From Oegoconia quadripuncta (lineage: Eukaryota; Arthropoda; Insecta; Lepidoptera; Autostichidae), in the NCBI GenBank assembly GCA_949316235.1, contig OX438743.1, positions 36,549,242 through 36,613,241 on the forward strand: 64,000 nucleotides of DNA, written 5' to 3'. Both the position numbers and the translations under genes were made by a program. Below, piece by piece: positions 41,640 through 52,400 of the stretch; positions within the stretch are counted from its first letter, which is position 1; the number at the start of each line of letters is the position of its first letter. The notes under the pieces were generated by a model. That model searched no databases. It had not been told where the DNA came from and saw only the letters and a program-made list of their open reading frames with translations.

Positions 41640-43030
41640 TGCATTACCAGAGAGTTGAATGCATTACCAAAGAAGTACGCGGCGGTGATTACTTTCCATC
41701 AGGTGACCCGCATGCTCGTTTGCAGCTCTCTCATATAAAAAAAAAAAAAAAAACGCATTACCAGAGAGATGAATGCACTACCGAAGATGTGCATGCACTA
41801 ACAAGTTTGACCAACTGTATCGCCTGCATTACAAACGACTACTATGCATTACCAGAGAATTGAATGCATTACCAAAGAGGTGCATGCATTAACAAGTTTG
41901 ACCAACTGTATCGTCTGCATTACAAAAGACTAGTACACCTTACCTGAGTTGAATACATTTTCAAAGAGATGCATGCATTAACAAGTTTGAAAAACTGTAT
42001 CGTATGCATTACAGAAGACTAGTACGCATTACCAGAGAGTTGAATGCATTACCAAAGAGATGCATGCATTAACAAGTTTGACCAACTGTATCGTCTGCAT
42101 TACAAAAGACTAGGACGCATTACCAGAGAGTTAAATGCATTACCAAAGAGGTGCATGCATTAACAAGTTTGGCCAACTGTATCGTCTGCTTTACAAAAGA
42201 CTAGTACACATTACCTGAGTTGAATACATTTTCAAAGAGATGCATGCATTAACAAGTTTGAAAAACTGTATCGTATGCATTACAGAAGACTAGTACGCAT
42301 TACCAGAGAGTTGAATGCATTACCAAAGAGGTGCATGCATTAACAAGTTTGACCAACTGTATCGTCGGCATTACAAAAGACTAGGACGCATTACCAGAGA
42401 GTTAAATGCATTACCAAAGAGGTGCATGCATTAACAAGTTTAGCCAACTGTATCGTCTGCTTTACAAAAGACTAGTACACATTACCTGAGTTGAATACAT
42501 TTTTAAAGAGATGCATGCATTAACAAGTTTGAAAAACTGTATCGTATGCATTACAGAAGACTAGTACGCATTACCAGAGAGTTGAATGCATTACCAAAGA
42601 GGTGCATGCATTAACAAGTTTGACCAACTGTATCGTCGGCATTACAAAAGACTAGGACGCATTACCAGAGAGTTAAATGCATTACCAAAGAGGTGCATGC
42701 ATTAACAAGTTTGGCCAACTGTATCGTCTGCTTTACAAAAGACTAGTACACATTACCTGAGTTGAATACATTTTTAAAGAGATGCATGCATTAACAAGTT
42801 TGAAAAACTGTATCGTATGCATTACAGAAGACTAGTACGCATTACCAGAGAGTTGAATGCATTACCAAAGAGGTGCATGCATTAACAAATTTGACCAATT
42901 GTATCGTCTGCATTACTAAAGACTAGACTGCATTACCAGAGAGTTGAATGCATTAACAAGGTTGTCGACCTGTATCGTCTGTATTACAAAATACTAGTAT
43001 GCATTACCAGAGAGTTGAACGCATCAAATA
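41640..43030 (+). repeat. Satellite array with higher-order repeat (about 91-bp monomer, 271-bp unit)
   Basis: The block GCATGCATTAACAAGTTT recurs at 41882, 41971, 42062, 42153, 42242, 42333, 42424, 42513, 42604, 42695, 42784 and 42875, spaced 89-91 bp. Three monomer types alternate: GACCAACTG, GGCCAACTG or AGCCAACTG, and GAAAAACTG. The 271-bp triplet therefore repeats more than three times. Monomers also contain GCATTACCA units. No coding content. Confidence 0.92.
41683..41755 (+). mobile_element. LINE 3' tail inserted at the satellite edge
   Basis: GTGATTACTTTCCATCAGGT then GACCCGCATGCTCGTTTGC and a run of A's up to 41754. Similar CTTTCCATCAGGT tails occur at 46410 and, reversed, near 56730. 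Monomers resume on both sides. Confidence 0.6.
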
Positions 43031-43550
43031 AGGTCTTGAGTATAAGTATGTACATTCATGTTTTTGTTTAAATACTACATATTAAAAAACGATACGAAAT
43101 TTTGTTTTTGGGCCTCCCCAAGTGCTCAGGAACTCAGTATTAGGCTGGGAATAGATTTCCAATTATTCGGATTATTCCGATTAGTCGGATTCGATAGTCT
43201 GATCAGACCATCGGAAGGTACTCGTGCCACACATTTGTTTGAATACTCAATACACATGATCCGATGGTCGCATGGGACGTCCGAGTTGAAAAACAGCGCT
43301 AGGTGTTTACGATTTTATTGCCAGTCCGATTATCGAAATGTGGCAACCAGGATCGCAATTAAAGGAAACATAATGACTCTATGAATATGCTATGCGTATA
43401 ATGAGAGCGAATGAAGCGGTGCAATTACTTATATACTAAAGTTACATAAGGCGGAGGTGCGTCACACACTACAATCTGAAGGCACGATCTGCATAGAGAC
43501 AAAATAGACGTCCAATTCCTCCCTCCGACTTGCGAGTCGACTGTTTTGTT

Positions 43551-45200
43551 TTAAGTAGGAATTACTCTCGGTAAGGGCGAAGTGCGCCCTCCCCGGAGGG
43601 CCCCGTCAAGTCTCGCACCGCGGATCAGTGGCGCCGCGGCCCTCCAACCCTCCTCACTCGCCAGCATGGCCGCGACCAATGCTGGCGGGGACAGATCTCG
43701 TCCGATCCCGACGACCAGGTCTCTGTCAGGTGTGCTGGACGGAGTCCAGGTCGCACGTGCAGTGGTGGCATCGTGCCGTCTCCGAGTATGTGAGTCAACC
43801 TGTAGGTGACGCAGCCTTTCCTCCCCATCCATGCTTCGAAGTTCGGCAGAACGGCTCTGACGGCGCGTTGGCGGGCGCAGCCTGGTATAACAAGGCGCTC
43901 CTGCCAGAGCGTCAGCGCTCGTCGGTGTGCGTTCTGCCGCAGCATTTCGAGCTCTCGGTCCGGCGCGACCCCCTCGGCGTTCCGGCCGACAGAGCGGATG
44001 CGATCGTAGACCGCCGCATCCATGTCGGCCAGGATGTCGAAGGGTCGAGTCCGCGCCAGGACCGTCGCCGCCTCGTGCGACATCGTATGGTAGCCTCGTA
44101 CGATCCGAATGGCCATCAGCCGCTGCAGGCTCGCAAGGAGAGCTCTGCAGCGGGAGGACCTCGCCAGGGCGTTGGACCAGACTGGGGCCCCGTACCCCGT
44201 AGACCGTGGGGCCATGGATCGCACGACGCCACCGTAGAGGCGGCGAACTTCCTCCCGCGGTCCCCCGAGATTAGGTAGCAGGCGGTGCAACGCGCCCACT
44301 ACCTTCCGTACTCGGGGGACCAGACGCTGGAAATGCTCTTCGAAGCCCCATCGGCTGTCCAGGGTAAAGCCCAGGTACTTGATGCACCGGCCCACCTGGA
44401 CTTATAAGAATAAAGAATAAGAATAAGAATCGTTTATTTGACCCATTTAGCGACACACATATTATTTTTACATAAAGTTTGAAAATATACTGTGTGGCCG
44501 AGGTGACTTCAGCGTCACCTACCCGGAGTCGCGAGCTAGGTGGTTGCCGGCCTCGACGGAGGCCGTGGAACCATAGCGCCTCGGTCTTGTGAGGCGCTAC
44601 CTCCAGGCCCAGCTCGCGGATCTTCCCGACGACACATGCCACGCCAAGTTCAGCGAGCCGAAGCACCTCCTCGAAGTCGGCCCCCCGGCCACCACCAGGG
44701 TGTCGTCTGTCGACAGACAGGCCGGAGGGGAGACTGATGCGAAGGACCGCATCGTATGCGAGGTTCCACAAGCTAGTAGCTGCCTCAATCTGTTCCCCAG
44801 GATAGCCAGTGCCAACACCAGCGCCTTACCCGGGATTTCATCGGGTCCAGGCGCGGTGTTTCGGGAGGCGAGCCGCCGCACGGCCCGGTCCAGCTCATCC
44901 TCCGTTACCTCGCGGTCGTCGGACCAGGGATCCCGGTCCGACCGCGACGGAGGGTTCGAGGAACTATCCTGGACCCTTGGGAAGAGCGCATCCACCACTC
45001 TTCCCACGAAGTCGGGGTCCAGGGTCTCCGTCAACGGAGGGACCCACGGTCTGAGCTTGCGAGGCGAGGCCGCAGTTAGGGAAGATGTAACAGCCCACCA
45101 TGGCCGTGGAACCCCATTCCACGGCCACGAATCCCATCCCGCTCCCCAGGAGGGAGCCGGACAGATACCTAGTCTCGATTTCATCGCCACTGAGGACATC
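43551..45200 (-). pseudogene. Decayed R1-type non-LTR retrotransposon
   Basis: GC-rich block. Reading down the minus strand: ELDRAVRRLASRNTAPGPDE (start of RT, about 44930), then a gap where the central RT is deleted, WNLAYDAVLRI and, in another frame, DDTLVVAGG (the catalytic YADD region), HKTEALWFHGL, a foreign insert (44403-44497), KYLGFTLDSRWGFEEHF, GVVRSMAPRSTGYGAPVW, AIRIVRGYHTMSHEAATVLA, CVTYRLTHILGDG and the R1-type end DLSPPALVAAMLASEEGWRA in a third frame. The order and the motifs are those of R1-clade RT. Frameshifts and the deletion make it non-functional. The longer plus-strand ORFs here are mirror frames. Confidence 0.88.
44403..44497 (-). repeat. Short retroelement end inserted in the R1 copy
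   Basis: On the minus strand it contains TGTGTGTCGCTAAATGG, TCAAATAAA and TTATTC repeats, as at 1200-1268. It interrupts R1 codons between AEVTSATQ and MGRCIKYLGF. Confidence 0.65.
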
Positions 45201-45204
45201 TGAC

Positions 45205-46460
45205 CACTGTCTGGTGAAATCTGTATCTATAACTACTCTCCTGAACTAAGTACCAAAGGTACCAGACGAGTATGGAGATACAAGTCAGCCGAATGGGACG
45301 AGATGCCTGACTTCTTTGCATCTTATCCTTGGCGGCAGGCATGATTTTCTTCGGACAATCCGTCGAGCTGCGCGATAGCCATTACCGTCTCACACCTCTA
45401 TGGAGCTTGGGTTAACCTATAGCATAGCGCGTATATATAGTATAGCGCGATAACCAGTGCCCAAAAAGGGTAGTCGGGCGGACCCGGCTAACTACAGACC
45501 CATAGCAATTACCTCCATACTCGCCATCCTCGTCAAATTCAATGCCACCAAAACACAGGCGTGTCTGTTCACCAGCAAACGCACTCCATTCCACCTGACT
45601 CTGACTTTCCGAGATGTATCCATACCAATATCTGACCATCTCCATCTTTTGAGTCTGGAGTTAACCTCCAACCTAAATTTTGGATGCTCCATAGAATCGA
45701 ACGCTAAAACAGCAGCTAAGAAGCTTGGTATTCTCCTTAAGGTCAGACGGTATTTCATGCCGAAACAACTTTTGGTACTTTACCATGCTCAGGTCCGCTC
45801 GTGCATGAAATACTGCTGTCACCTCTGGGATGGTTCAGCCAAGTACCAGCTGGCTGCACTCGATTATGTGGAACGACGCGCCAAAAGACTCATTGGTGAC
45901 CACTCGATGACTGACACTTACAGGGCCTCGAACACCGTCACAAGGTCGCCTGTCTCTCGGTGCATTTCGGTGAGTGCGTATTGGAATTGCACAATCTTAT
46001 TCCACCATCGCCATTTTATCTTCGAACTACTAGGCGTGGAGACGGATTCCACCCGTATGTAGTTGACATACCGAACATTTTCCTAAATTAGAAAAATTTA
46101 TTTGCTTGTCAATTTGTTCTTTGACATATACCTAAGTTGACTGGAAGAGATCCCTATATGGGACAAGTCCGCCTTTGTACTTAAATTCAAGCTAGTTACA
46201 GTAACTTTGTAATTTTATAAAGAACAATAAAGCGTTTACAAACAAACATTCGCACTAAGCGGTTCGACTCTTCTTTCATAATTCGAACAGCCAGGGCATG
46301 GAACTCCCTTCCCGCGTCGATCTTTGCTGAATTCTAAAACCTTGGGATCTCCAAGTGCAGGGTGAATAGGCATCTACTGAGATCGCGTGCTTCATCATCG
46401 GCCATATCGTCACTTTCCATCAGGTAAGATTGTGGTCAAACCCGTATCCAGTTAATCATA
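45205..46460 (+). pseudogene. Decayed Jockey-like non-LTR retrotransposon
   Basis: Plus strand. 45205-45400 is the end of an endonuclease (SDHCLVKSVSITTLL). 45456-45520 begins RT (GSRADPANYRPIAITS). Then the RT core is deleted, and the frame resumes at LVKFNATKTQACLFTSKRTP (past the active site), continuing RRYFMPKQLLVLYHAQVRSC, YVERRAKRLIGDHSMTDTYR and GDGFHPYVVDIP. The last coding part (RAWNSLP region, 46300) follows a foreign insert. The tail has CTTTCCATCAGGT and poly(A) at 46460. A dead copy in head-to-head orientation with R1. Confidence 0.85.
46083..46255 (+). repeat. Retroelement 3' tail nested in the Jockey copy
   Basis: Contains CTGGAAGAGATCCCTATATG and GACAAGTCCGCCTTTGTACT, ending in AATAAAGCGTTTACAAACAA. 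I recall this as a very common lepidopteran LINE tail. It splits the Jockey coding sequence. Confidence 0.6.
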
Positions 46461-46499
46461 AAAAAAAAAGTTCTGTACTTATATCCTTAGACAAAAAAT

Positions 46500-46790
46500 A
46501 CGTAAGTAGTGTCCGCTGCATTACCAAAGACTAAAATTCGTTAAAAAGTACCCGCAGTATGTATGTAATGTACTTTGATCTATCTCTAATGTATCCGCTA
46601 CATTACTAATGACTTCTATGCATCCGATCAAATTCTGTACCATCCATATACAAAAAATGCGTACCTACTGTGTCCGCTACATTGTCAAAGACTAAAATGC
46701 ATTAAAAAGTACACGAAGAATGTATGTAATGCGCTTTGATCTATCTCTAAATGAGTTCTATGCATTACCAAAGACAATATTTACTCTCTT
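46500..46790 (+). repeat. Satellite-related tandem repeat, 161-bp period
   Basis: GTGTCCGCTRCATT starts at 46509 and 46670. Both copies continue AAAGACTAAAAT..GTTAAAAAGTAC..GTATGTAATG. CATTACCAAAGAC links it to the 41.6-43.0 kb satellite, on the other side of the R1/Jockey block. Confidence 0.7.
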
Positions 46791-47132
46791 CCATGCAAGA
46801 GTCAGTGTGGCCAGCACTACTGTTTTAGCAATAATTTCAAAACGTTATTGCTAATTTCAAAACGGTAGCGCGATGTAGGGCTGAACTTTACAGGATGTCT
46901 TTTACGTGACCGTAATTTTATTGGATCGTGACATTCACAAAGATACATTATACAAATGGTTATTTTGTACCGCTGCAATGCACATAAAGGTGCCTTAATT
47001 TTGTTTAGACTTTATTTGGATTCTAGATGCCTGGGAAAAAATTGTACTGTACAATGTAAATATAATAATTATTTCCTACTCAAGCGATTTCGGTTTCTTC
47101 CAGACCTTTGAACGCTGACTTATGTAGTATTT

Positions 47133-47380
47133 TCTCGTATCGGGTAGCAGTCTTACCGCTCGGCCACGACGTCGAGCGGCGGGCGGCGCGACTTGTGATT
47201 TTACCATTCAATGAACTCTGATCACAATGTCGTGGCTTGGCTCACCATGATGAGCACGCATTGAAAGGTAAAAACGCAAGAAGCGCCGCCCGCCGCTCGA
47301 AGTCGTGGCCGAGTGGTTACAAGTGTTGACTGTGCTGCCGTATCGAGTACCACTGTTGATCCTAGTTCATAGGAGTTACA
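47133..47380. repeat. Two tRNA-like SINE heads in inverted orientation
   Basis: GTCGTGGCCGAGTGGTTA (47303, plus) and its reverse near 47155 (CCGCTCGGCCACGAC) are A-box-like tRNA starts facing outward. GC-rich GCCGCCCGCCGCTCGA arms next to them also pair. B boxes are degenerate. Confidence 0.5.
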
Positions 47381-47406
47381 GTGTGAGGAGTGAGGAGGCG
47401 AGATCA

Positions 47407-47572
47407 GCAGCCGTACCACGTAAGAAATTTTTAGCGTTCGACCGCAAAATTTGACGTTTAAAGACGGTCACGTGACTACTAAACATTAGCGATTTATGTC
47501 ACGTGACCGTCTTTAAACGTCAAACTTGCGGTTGAACGCCAAAAAATTTCTTTCCTGGTACGGCTGCAGATC
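47407..47572. mobile_element. Palindromic MITE, about 165 bp
   Basis: CAGCAGCCGTACCACGTAAG at the left pairs with CTTTCCTGGTACGGCTGC at the right. The arms continue through GACGTTTAAAGACGGTCACG. A further partial copy of the arm ends at 47630-47672 (CTACGTGGTACGGCTGCTG). Confidence 0.7.
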
Positions 47573-47808
47573 TCCACCAGGATATCCAAATCCAAATCTT
47601 GCTAGATTTCACTGTGCTGCTGCACAGCGGTCGAACGCTAAAAATTTCCTACGTGGTACGGCTGCTGAATCTTTGAGCTGTGAATGTTCATTTTTGTTGC
47701 ATATTGAACCCTATTTAATCTCTGCAATTTATGTAAGTATGTGTTTAATTAGAGTGACAAATAAACGGTTAACTATTAAATTTTAATGTTAGTAGGTATG
47801 TAAATATT

Positions 47809-48128
47809 GGTGTCGATTCGGATGTACAACGAACTAACTAAATTTAAAGCAGATACATCCTTTTCTAACACTATTAACATGATAGGGACGACTATAAATT
47901 AAGGCCTGTCAAATTAAGTTAAGAGCTGTTAAAACAAGTCGCTCCATAGTATTTTAATCGTGACGTCGCTAGGTGTACACCTAATATTGATAAAGAAGTG
48001 CTTGTTTTGATCCTTTTACTTAATTTGACAGGACTTAATTATATGTCGTCCTTTTCATGTATTAGTGGTTAGAAAAGGATACATATAATTTAAATTTAGT
48101 TAGTTAGTTGTACATCCGAATCGACACC
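47809..48128. mobile_element. Foldback element, 320 bp
   Basis: GGTGTCGATTCGGATGTACA at the left is matched by TGTACATCCGAATCGACACC at the right. Inner blocks CCTGTCAAATTAAG and CTTAATTTGACAGG also pair, so most of the element is one imperfect hairpin. The flanks share ATT only. Confidence 0.75.
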
Positions 48129-48159
48129 ATTGATTACGAATGTTTGGTAGGTACTAGAA

Positions 48160-49065
48160 GTTACTTGTAACCATGGACTTATTATTTAAACAGGACTGAT
48201 AACTATCAAAAGAATCATTTAGGAAAATGATCACTATGTCAATGCAATAAGGTATTAAATTGGATGCATCATACACAAAGGCAAATCCGAGCCGAGAGAG
48301 ATAGAAATAACGGAGGCCGTGTGTCTCGTTCTTACATCTTGCCAGCAAAAAAAATGATTATGATCAACAGTTTTGGCTACTGAAAAATTCCATTAAACAC
48401 TTATATTTTTATGTTATTTTAACAATTATAAATAAACAAATAACATTCGCATTAATTTCTTTTCATATATTCTTAAATCAAACAGAAAACATACATTTTT
48501 ATTTCGATTTTGTTATTTTTATGGTAACCCTGAAAAGCATGTCATGTCATGGCGGTTCGGTGTGATTTTGAATTTTCTTTGCATTAAAAGTTTTTTAAAG
48601 TATTTGTTATATTATAACAAGTAAAAGGAGTAAAATGGTGAAAAAGTGTTGCGTTTATACCAAGTGAATCCTATGGTGGTTACAACATATCTTTCCACAG
48701 GTAAGCTAAAAATAATATTTTTGTAAATCAAAGAAGTAGGATGCCCATGAATTCTTGAAATGAGTCGAAATATGTGAAATATGTGTGATTGATTAGGGCC
48801 CTGACTGTTGTACTATTATTGCAGTTTCCCAAAAAATGAAGAAATGCGAAATAAATGGCTCACGCCGGCTAATGTCAAAACGCCAAAGTTTTTTGACAAA
48901 TATTTTATTACAACATTTGTCCCAAGTAACAAATATATTGTGGTCACCCTATTAGACAGAGACAAACGGCCTCTACGTTACACATCCTGCTCGGCTCGTT
49001 TTTCAGCGGCGAGTACTCAGTCCTGTTTAAATAATAAGTCCATGCTTGTAACACGCAACTTCCTA
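48160..49065. repeat. Diverged inverted repeat pair flanking a THAP-like remnant
   Basis: CATGGACTTATTATTTAAAC (48173 on) is mirrored by GTTTAAATAATAAGTCCATG (49022 on). Further in, both sides keep diverged ACGGCCTC and CTCGGCTCG blocks. Either two copies of one repeat, or the ends of an old element of about 0.9 kb. Confidence 0.5.
48635..48880 (+). pseudogene. THAP-like zinc finger remnant
   Basis: ATG at 48635 reads MVKKCCVYT then hits a stop. In a shifted frame GGYNISFH follows up to a good donor (CACAG/GTAAGC at 48700). An acceptor at 48824 leads to FPKNEEMRNKWLT. C-x-C, SFH, FP and W spacing is that of the start of a THAP domain, but the second Cys/His pair is not found. One frameshift and the missing rest suggest a dead copy; THAP domains also occur in P-element transposases. 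Confidence 0.45.
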
Positions 49066-49397
49066 CGTCTTTAAACCGGCGTTCGGCCCGTGATTATTTT
49101 GATTGTGACAGGCTTTTTGTAACGATGAGAGTAGCCTGTTGCATCCCATTCTAGTATAGAACAACAAGTGTAATTGAACAAAACATATTTGGGATGTCAA
49201 ATAGAAATAATATAAGTTTAATGTTTATTAATGTTACTCTTACTCTTTTTCTATTTAAGTGGTTGGCAACACTGCATACCGATTTTCATCCCGCCAGTTC
49301 CAGTGTTTGAGTACCTAGTTAGTATAACCACAGAACATTATTACTCTGCTCAAGATTCGTTTCCCGTGCCCTATAAAATAACAAAAAAACGCTTTGA

Positions 49398-49473
49398 ATG
49401 ATGGCAGAGGCAGAAACCATTGAAACGTTTCTTAAAGAGTGTGAATTTCTGGAATACCTGGACGTCTTTAATA
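49398..49473 (+). CDS. SAM gene exon 1
   Basis: Start MMAEAETIETFLKECEF. Donor AATA/GTAAGT, phase 1. Confidence 0.75.
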
Positions 49474-52400
49474 GTAAGTACTACTTACTGAGAATATAAT
49501 CACTACGATACCTACCGACCTTTGATTGATTGTATACGTATTTCTTGTATATTACTCAGTCCCTGCTTAGTTTCTATTTCATGCGGGGGCTGATATGTCT
49601 TCGCAATTAATTTAGAGTATGAGCAAGTATTTCAATGGTAGGTTAATAAAAGAGGTTATGTTTCCTAAATGGTAACGAATCAAAGGCATAGAGGTGCCAA
49701 AACTTGCTGTTAGAGTAATGTTACAATTGCATCTCTTCACATTTGCATTTCGTAAAAGGCGACTAAGTGAAAATCAAGTGTAATTGTGGGCAATACGGCT
49801 GACCTATCACCACATAACACATGAATCTATCCTAAAACCCATACAATGCCAAAAGTGAACTCTGTCATGAACGCTTGATTATATGGCAGTGCATCTGACC
49901 ATCCCCTAAGGGATAACGGTCGGTAGTATAATGTATGTAAGTACTTAAGTATGTAGATTTTTTAGTTCAGTATATTTGTCACAATCTTTTTCATATTCAG
50001 TGTATTATTATCAGTTAGGTACCTACTATGAGAAAGTGTAAATTCTCCAAGATTTTTAATAGATCCCATTGTGGTTGAATCATTGTGGATTAAGTACCTA
50101 TAATACCTACCTAACTTAGGTATTGTACTAATCTCCATGGTTGAATCTGATCAAAATCAATGTTATAAAGTTAGATTGATTTTTAAAACAACTTAATAGA
50201 CTCTCTGTTCAGGAACCTTATCACTCTGATTGCAAAGGATGAAGTGGAGGGTTGGAATCAAGTATGTACATTGGGTTTTAAGTTCTTAAGTGTATTTCTT
50301 AAATTGTTGTTTTATTCATAAAATTATTAGTTCAGACAGTGATATGTTTGTATGTAGGTGCGTGTGGCGATGGTGACCGTGAACCACAAAATTAGTTTTA
50401 TAATACTTTGCACCATTCCAAGTTAAAGTAGGACTACCTTGTCCATTGAAACTGGCTAATTTGTATAGATTCACGTTTAGAACAAATAGTTAACTAAATA
50501 CTTTTTGAGACTTATGTGGTTACTATTTAAACATAGATTGGACATATTAACGGGTTTCTTACCATGTATACAATATTTATTAGTTTCCGTTTATATCGGG
50601 AACTCATAAATATTGTATACATGGTAAGAAACCCATTAATAGGTCAAGTCTATGTTAACTAAATACCTTTTTATAAGATTATCAACAATATAAAAAACTA
50701 TGTGACACTATTCTTCATTAACAATTAAATGTCATTATTTATAACCACAATAAATAAATAGAATTAATGCGAATATCAATAGTTTCACACAATTGCCGAC
50801 CTATCTTTGCTATACTAATAATCCTATATAGCATTATTATCATGTTCTAATTATATAACATATTGTGAATCATAAATATATAGGTAGGTATATTAATTAC
50901 TAAACATAAGTTTATATTATATGCCTAAAAACATTACAGCATAATTGAACCAATGGCGATCTGCCCACATGCACTACAGAGAACTGCTCATAATATGTTT
51001 TTAAATACCCAAGGAATGGGGCCATGGAGAGGGCTATGCTCTGAGTCTCTCGGAAGGATAGAATTCGAAACGAAGTCATCCGTCAGAGAACCAGAGTTAC
51101 CGACATAGCCGCTCGAGTCAGCAAGTTGAAGTGGCAGTGGGCTGGTCACATCTGTCGTAGGACTGACGATCGCTGGAGCAAGCGAGTTCTACAGTGGAGA
51201 CCGCGTTTAGGCAAACGTAATGTGGGACGCCCCCCGGCTAGATGGAGCGACGATCTGCGCAGGGTGGCTGGCAGCAACTGGATGCGTAAAGCCGAGGATC
51301 GGGCTGAGTGGCACGCCTTGGGAGAGGCCTATGTCCAGCAGTGGACTGCCGGAGGCTGGTAATGATGATGATGATGAAAGAATTGGAAAACAGAATTACT
51401 TGTGCTTCATTAATTTTTACATTTTTCCTATTTGTTTTGTATATCTTTGTAAAGTGGATATTTATTGAAGAGAAGATTATAATTATATCATGAAGTAATA
51501 TTATTAGCATGAGCGATGTCATCTCCTCTTCCTTCCTAGCATACAATTAGATCTGGCATTCACATGTATACCAGATGTTTGTACATACATATTTCTTTAA
51601 TTTACTAGTTTGTCTTCTAATAATTTCAGAAAACCACATTGATATAGAAGCTCTGCTTCTTTTAGATGATCCAAGTCTAAGAGACTTAATTTCATCAGTG
51701 GGACACAGGGTGAAAATTAAAAAGGCTATAGAGAATTTAAGGAAAAAGCAACAAGATGCTGAGGACCTGAATCTTGCTGTAAATTTAACTTTTTTTAATC
51801 TTAGGGTTATTATTAAGAGTCTTATCGCTATAGTTTATTTAACGAAATTTGGTAAAATTAATATCATCATTTGCAAAAGATAAGTATTTTATAAAATATC
51901 TGATATCCATAGCACAAGCCTCGTAGCTCTCACATTGGAAGTAGATGACCCTGTGTGAATGTGAAAATGTTTATTTATTTATATTATTTTAAAGTTTGAT
52001 ATAAAATGACAAAAAAACATAATGCACAACTAACTTAACTTCTAAATTTTCAATCTTTACCATGCTTAAACCAGAGGGCCATCCAAGTTTTAGTTTTCTT
52101 TCTTTCATTAAATACTATGATTATTTGCAGCTTGTCGACAGTTATTTCATTAACATTAATAATAATGAATTAACTAGCACTCCAACAGAACCCGAGCCCG
52201 AACCCTTAAAACTGAAGCAGAAAAATAGTGTAAGTAAAATTTATCATTCTTTTCATCTACGGCAATACTAACTTTATATTATCATAGCAATCTATGTAGT
52301 CCACGGCTGAACATAAGGCTTCCTTATGAGGCAATTTCCGTGAGAGAATGTGTTTTCTAAATATATAAAGGAAGAAGCTGACTGACTGACTGACTGACTG

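Noticed and set aside
41640..43030. CRISPR array
   Set aside because: Repeats are head to tail with no unique spacers, and the DNA is animal.
43582..45203. Long plus-strand ORFs up to 216 aa
   Set aside because: GC-rich mirror frames of the R1 reverse transcriptase remnant on the minus strand.
49261..49300. CACTG at 49279 as the left end of a CACTA element covering the SAM and transposase genes
   Set aside because: No matching inverted end could be found after the 61-62 kb array.
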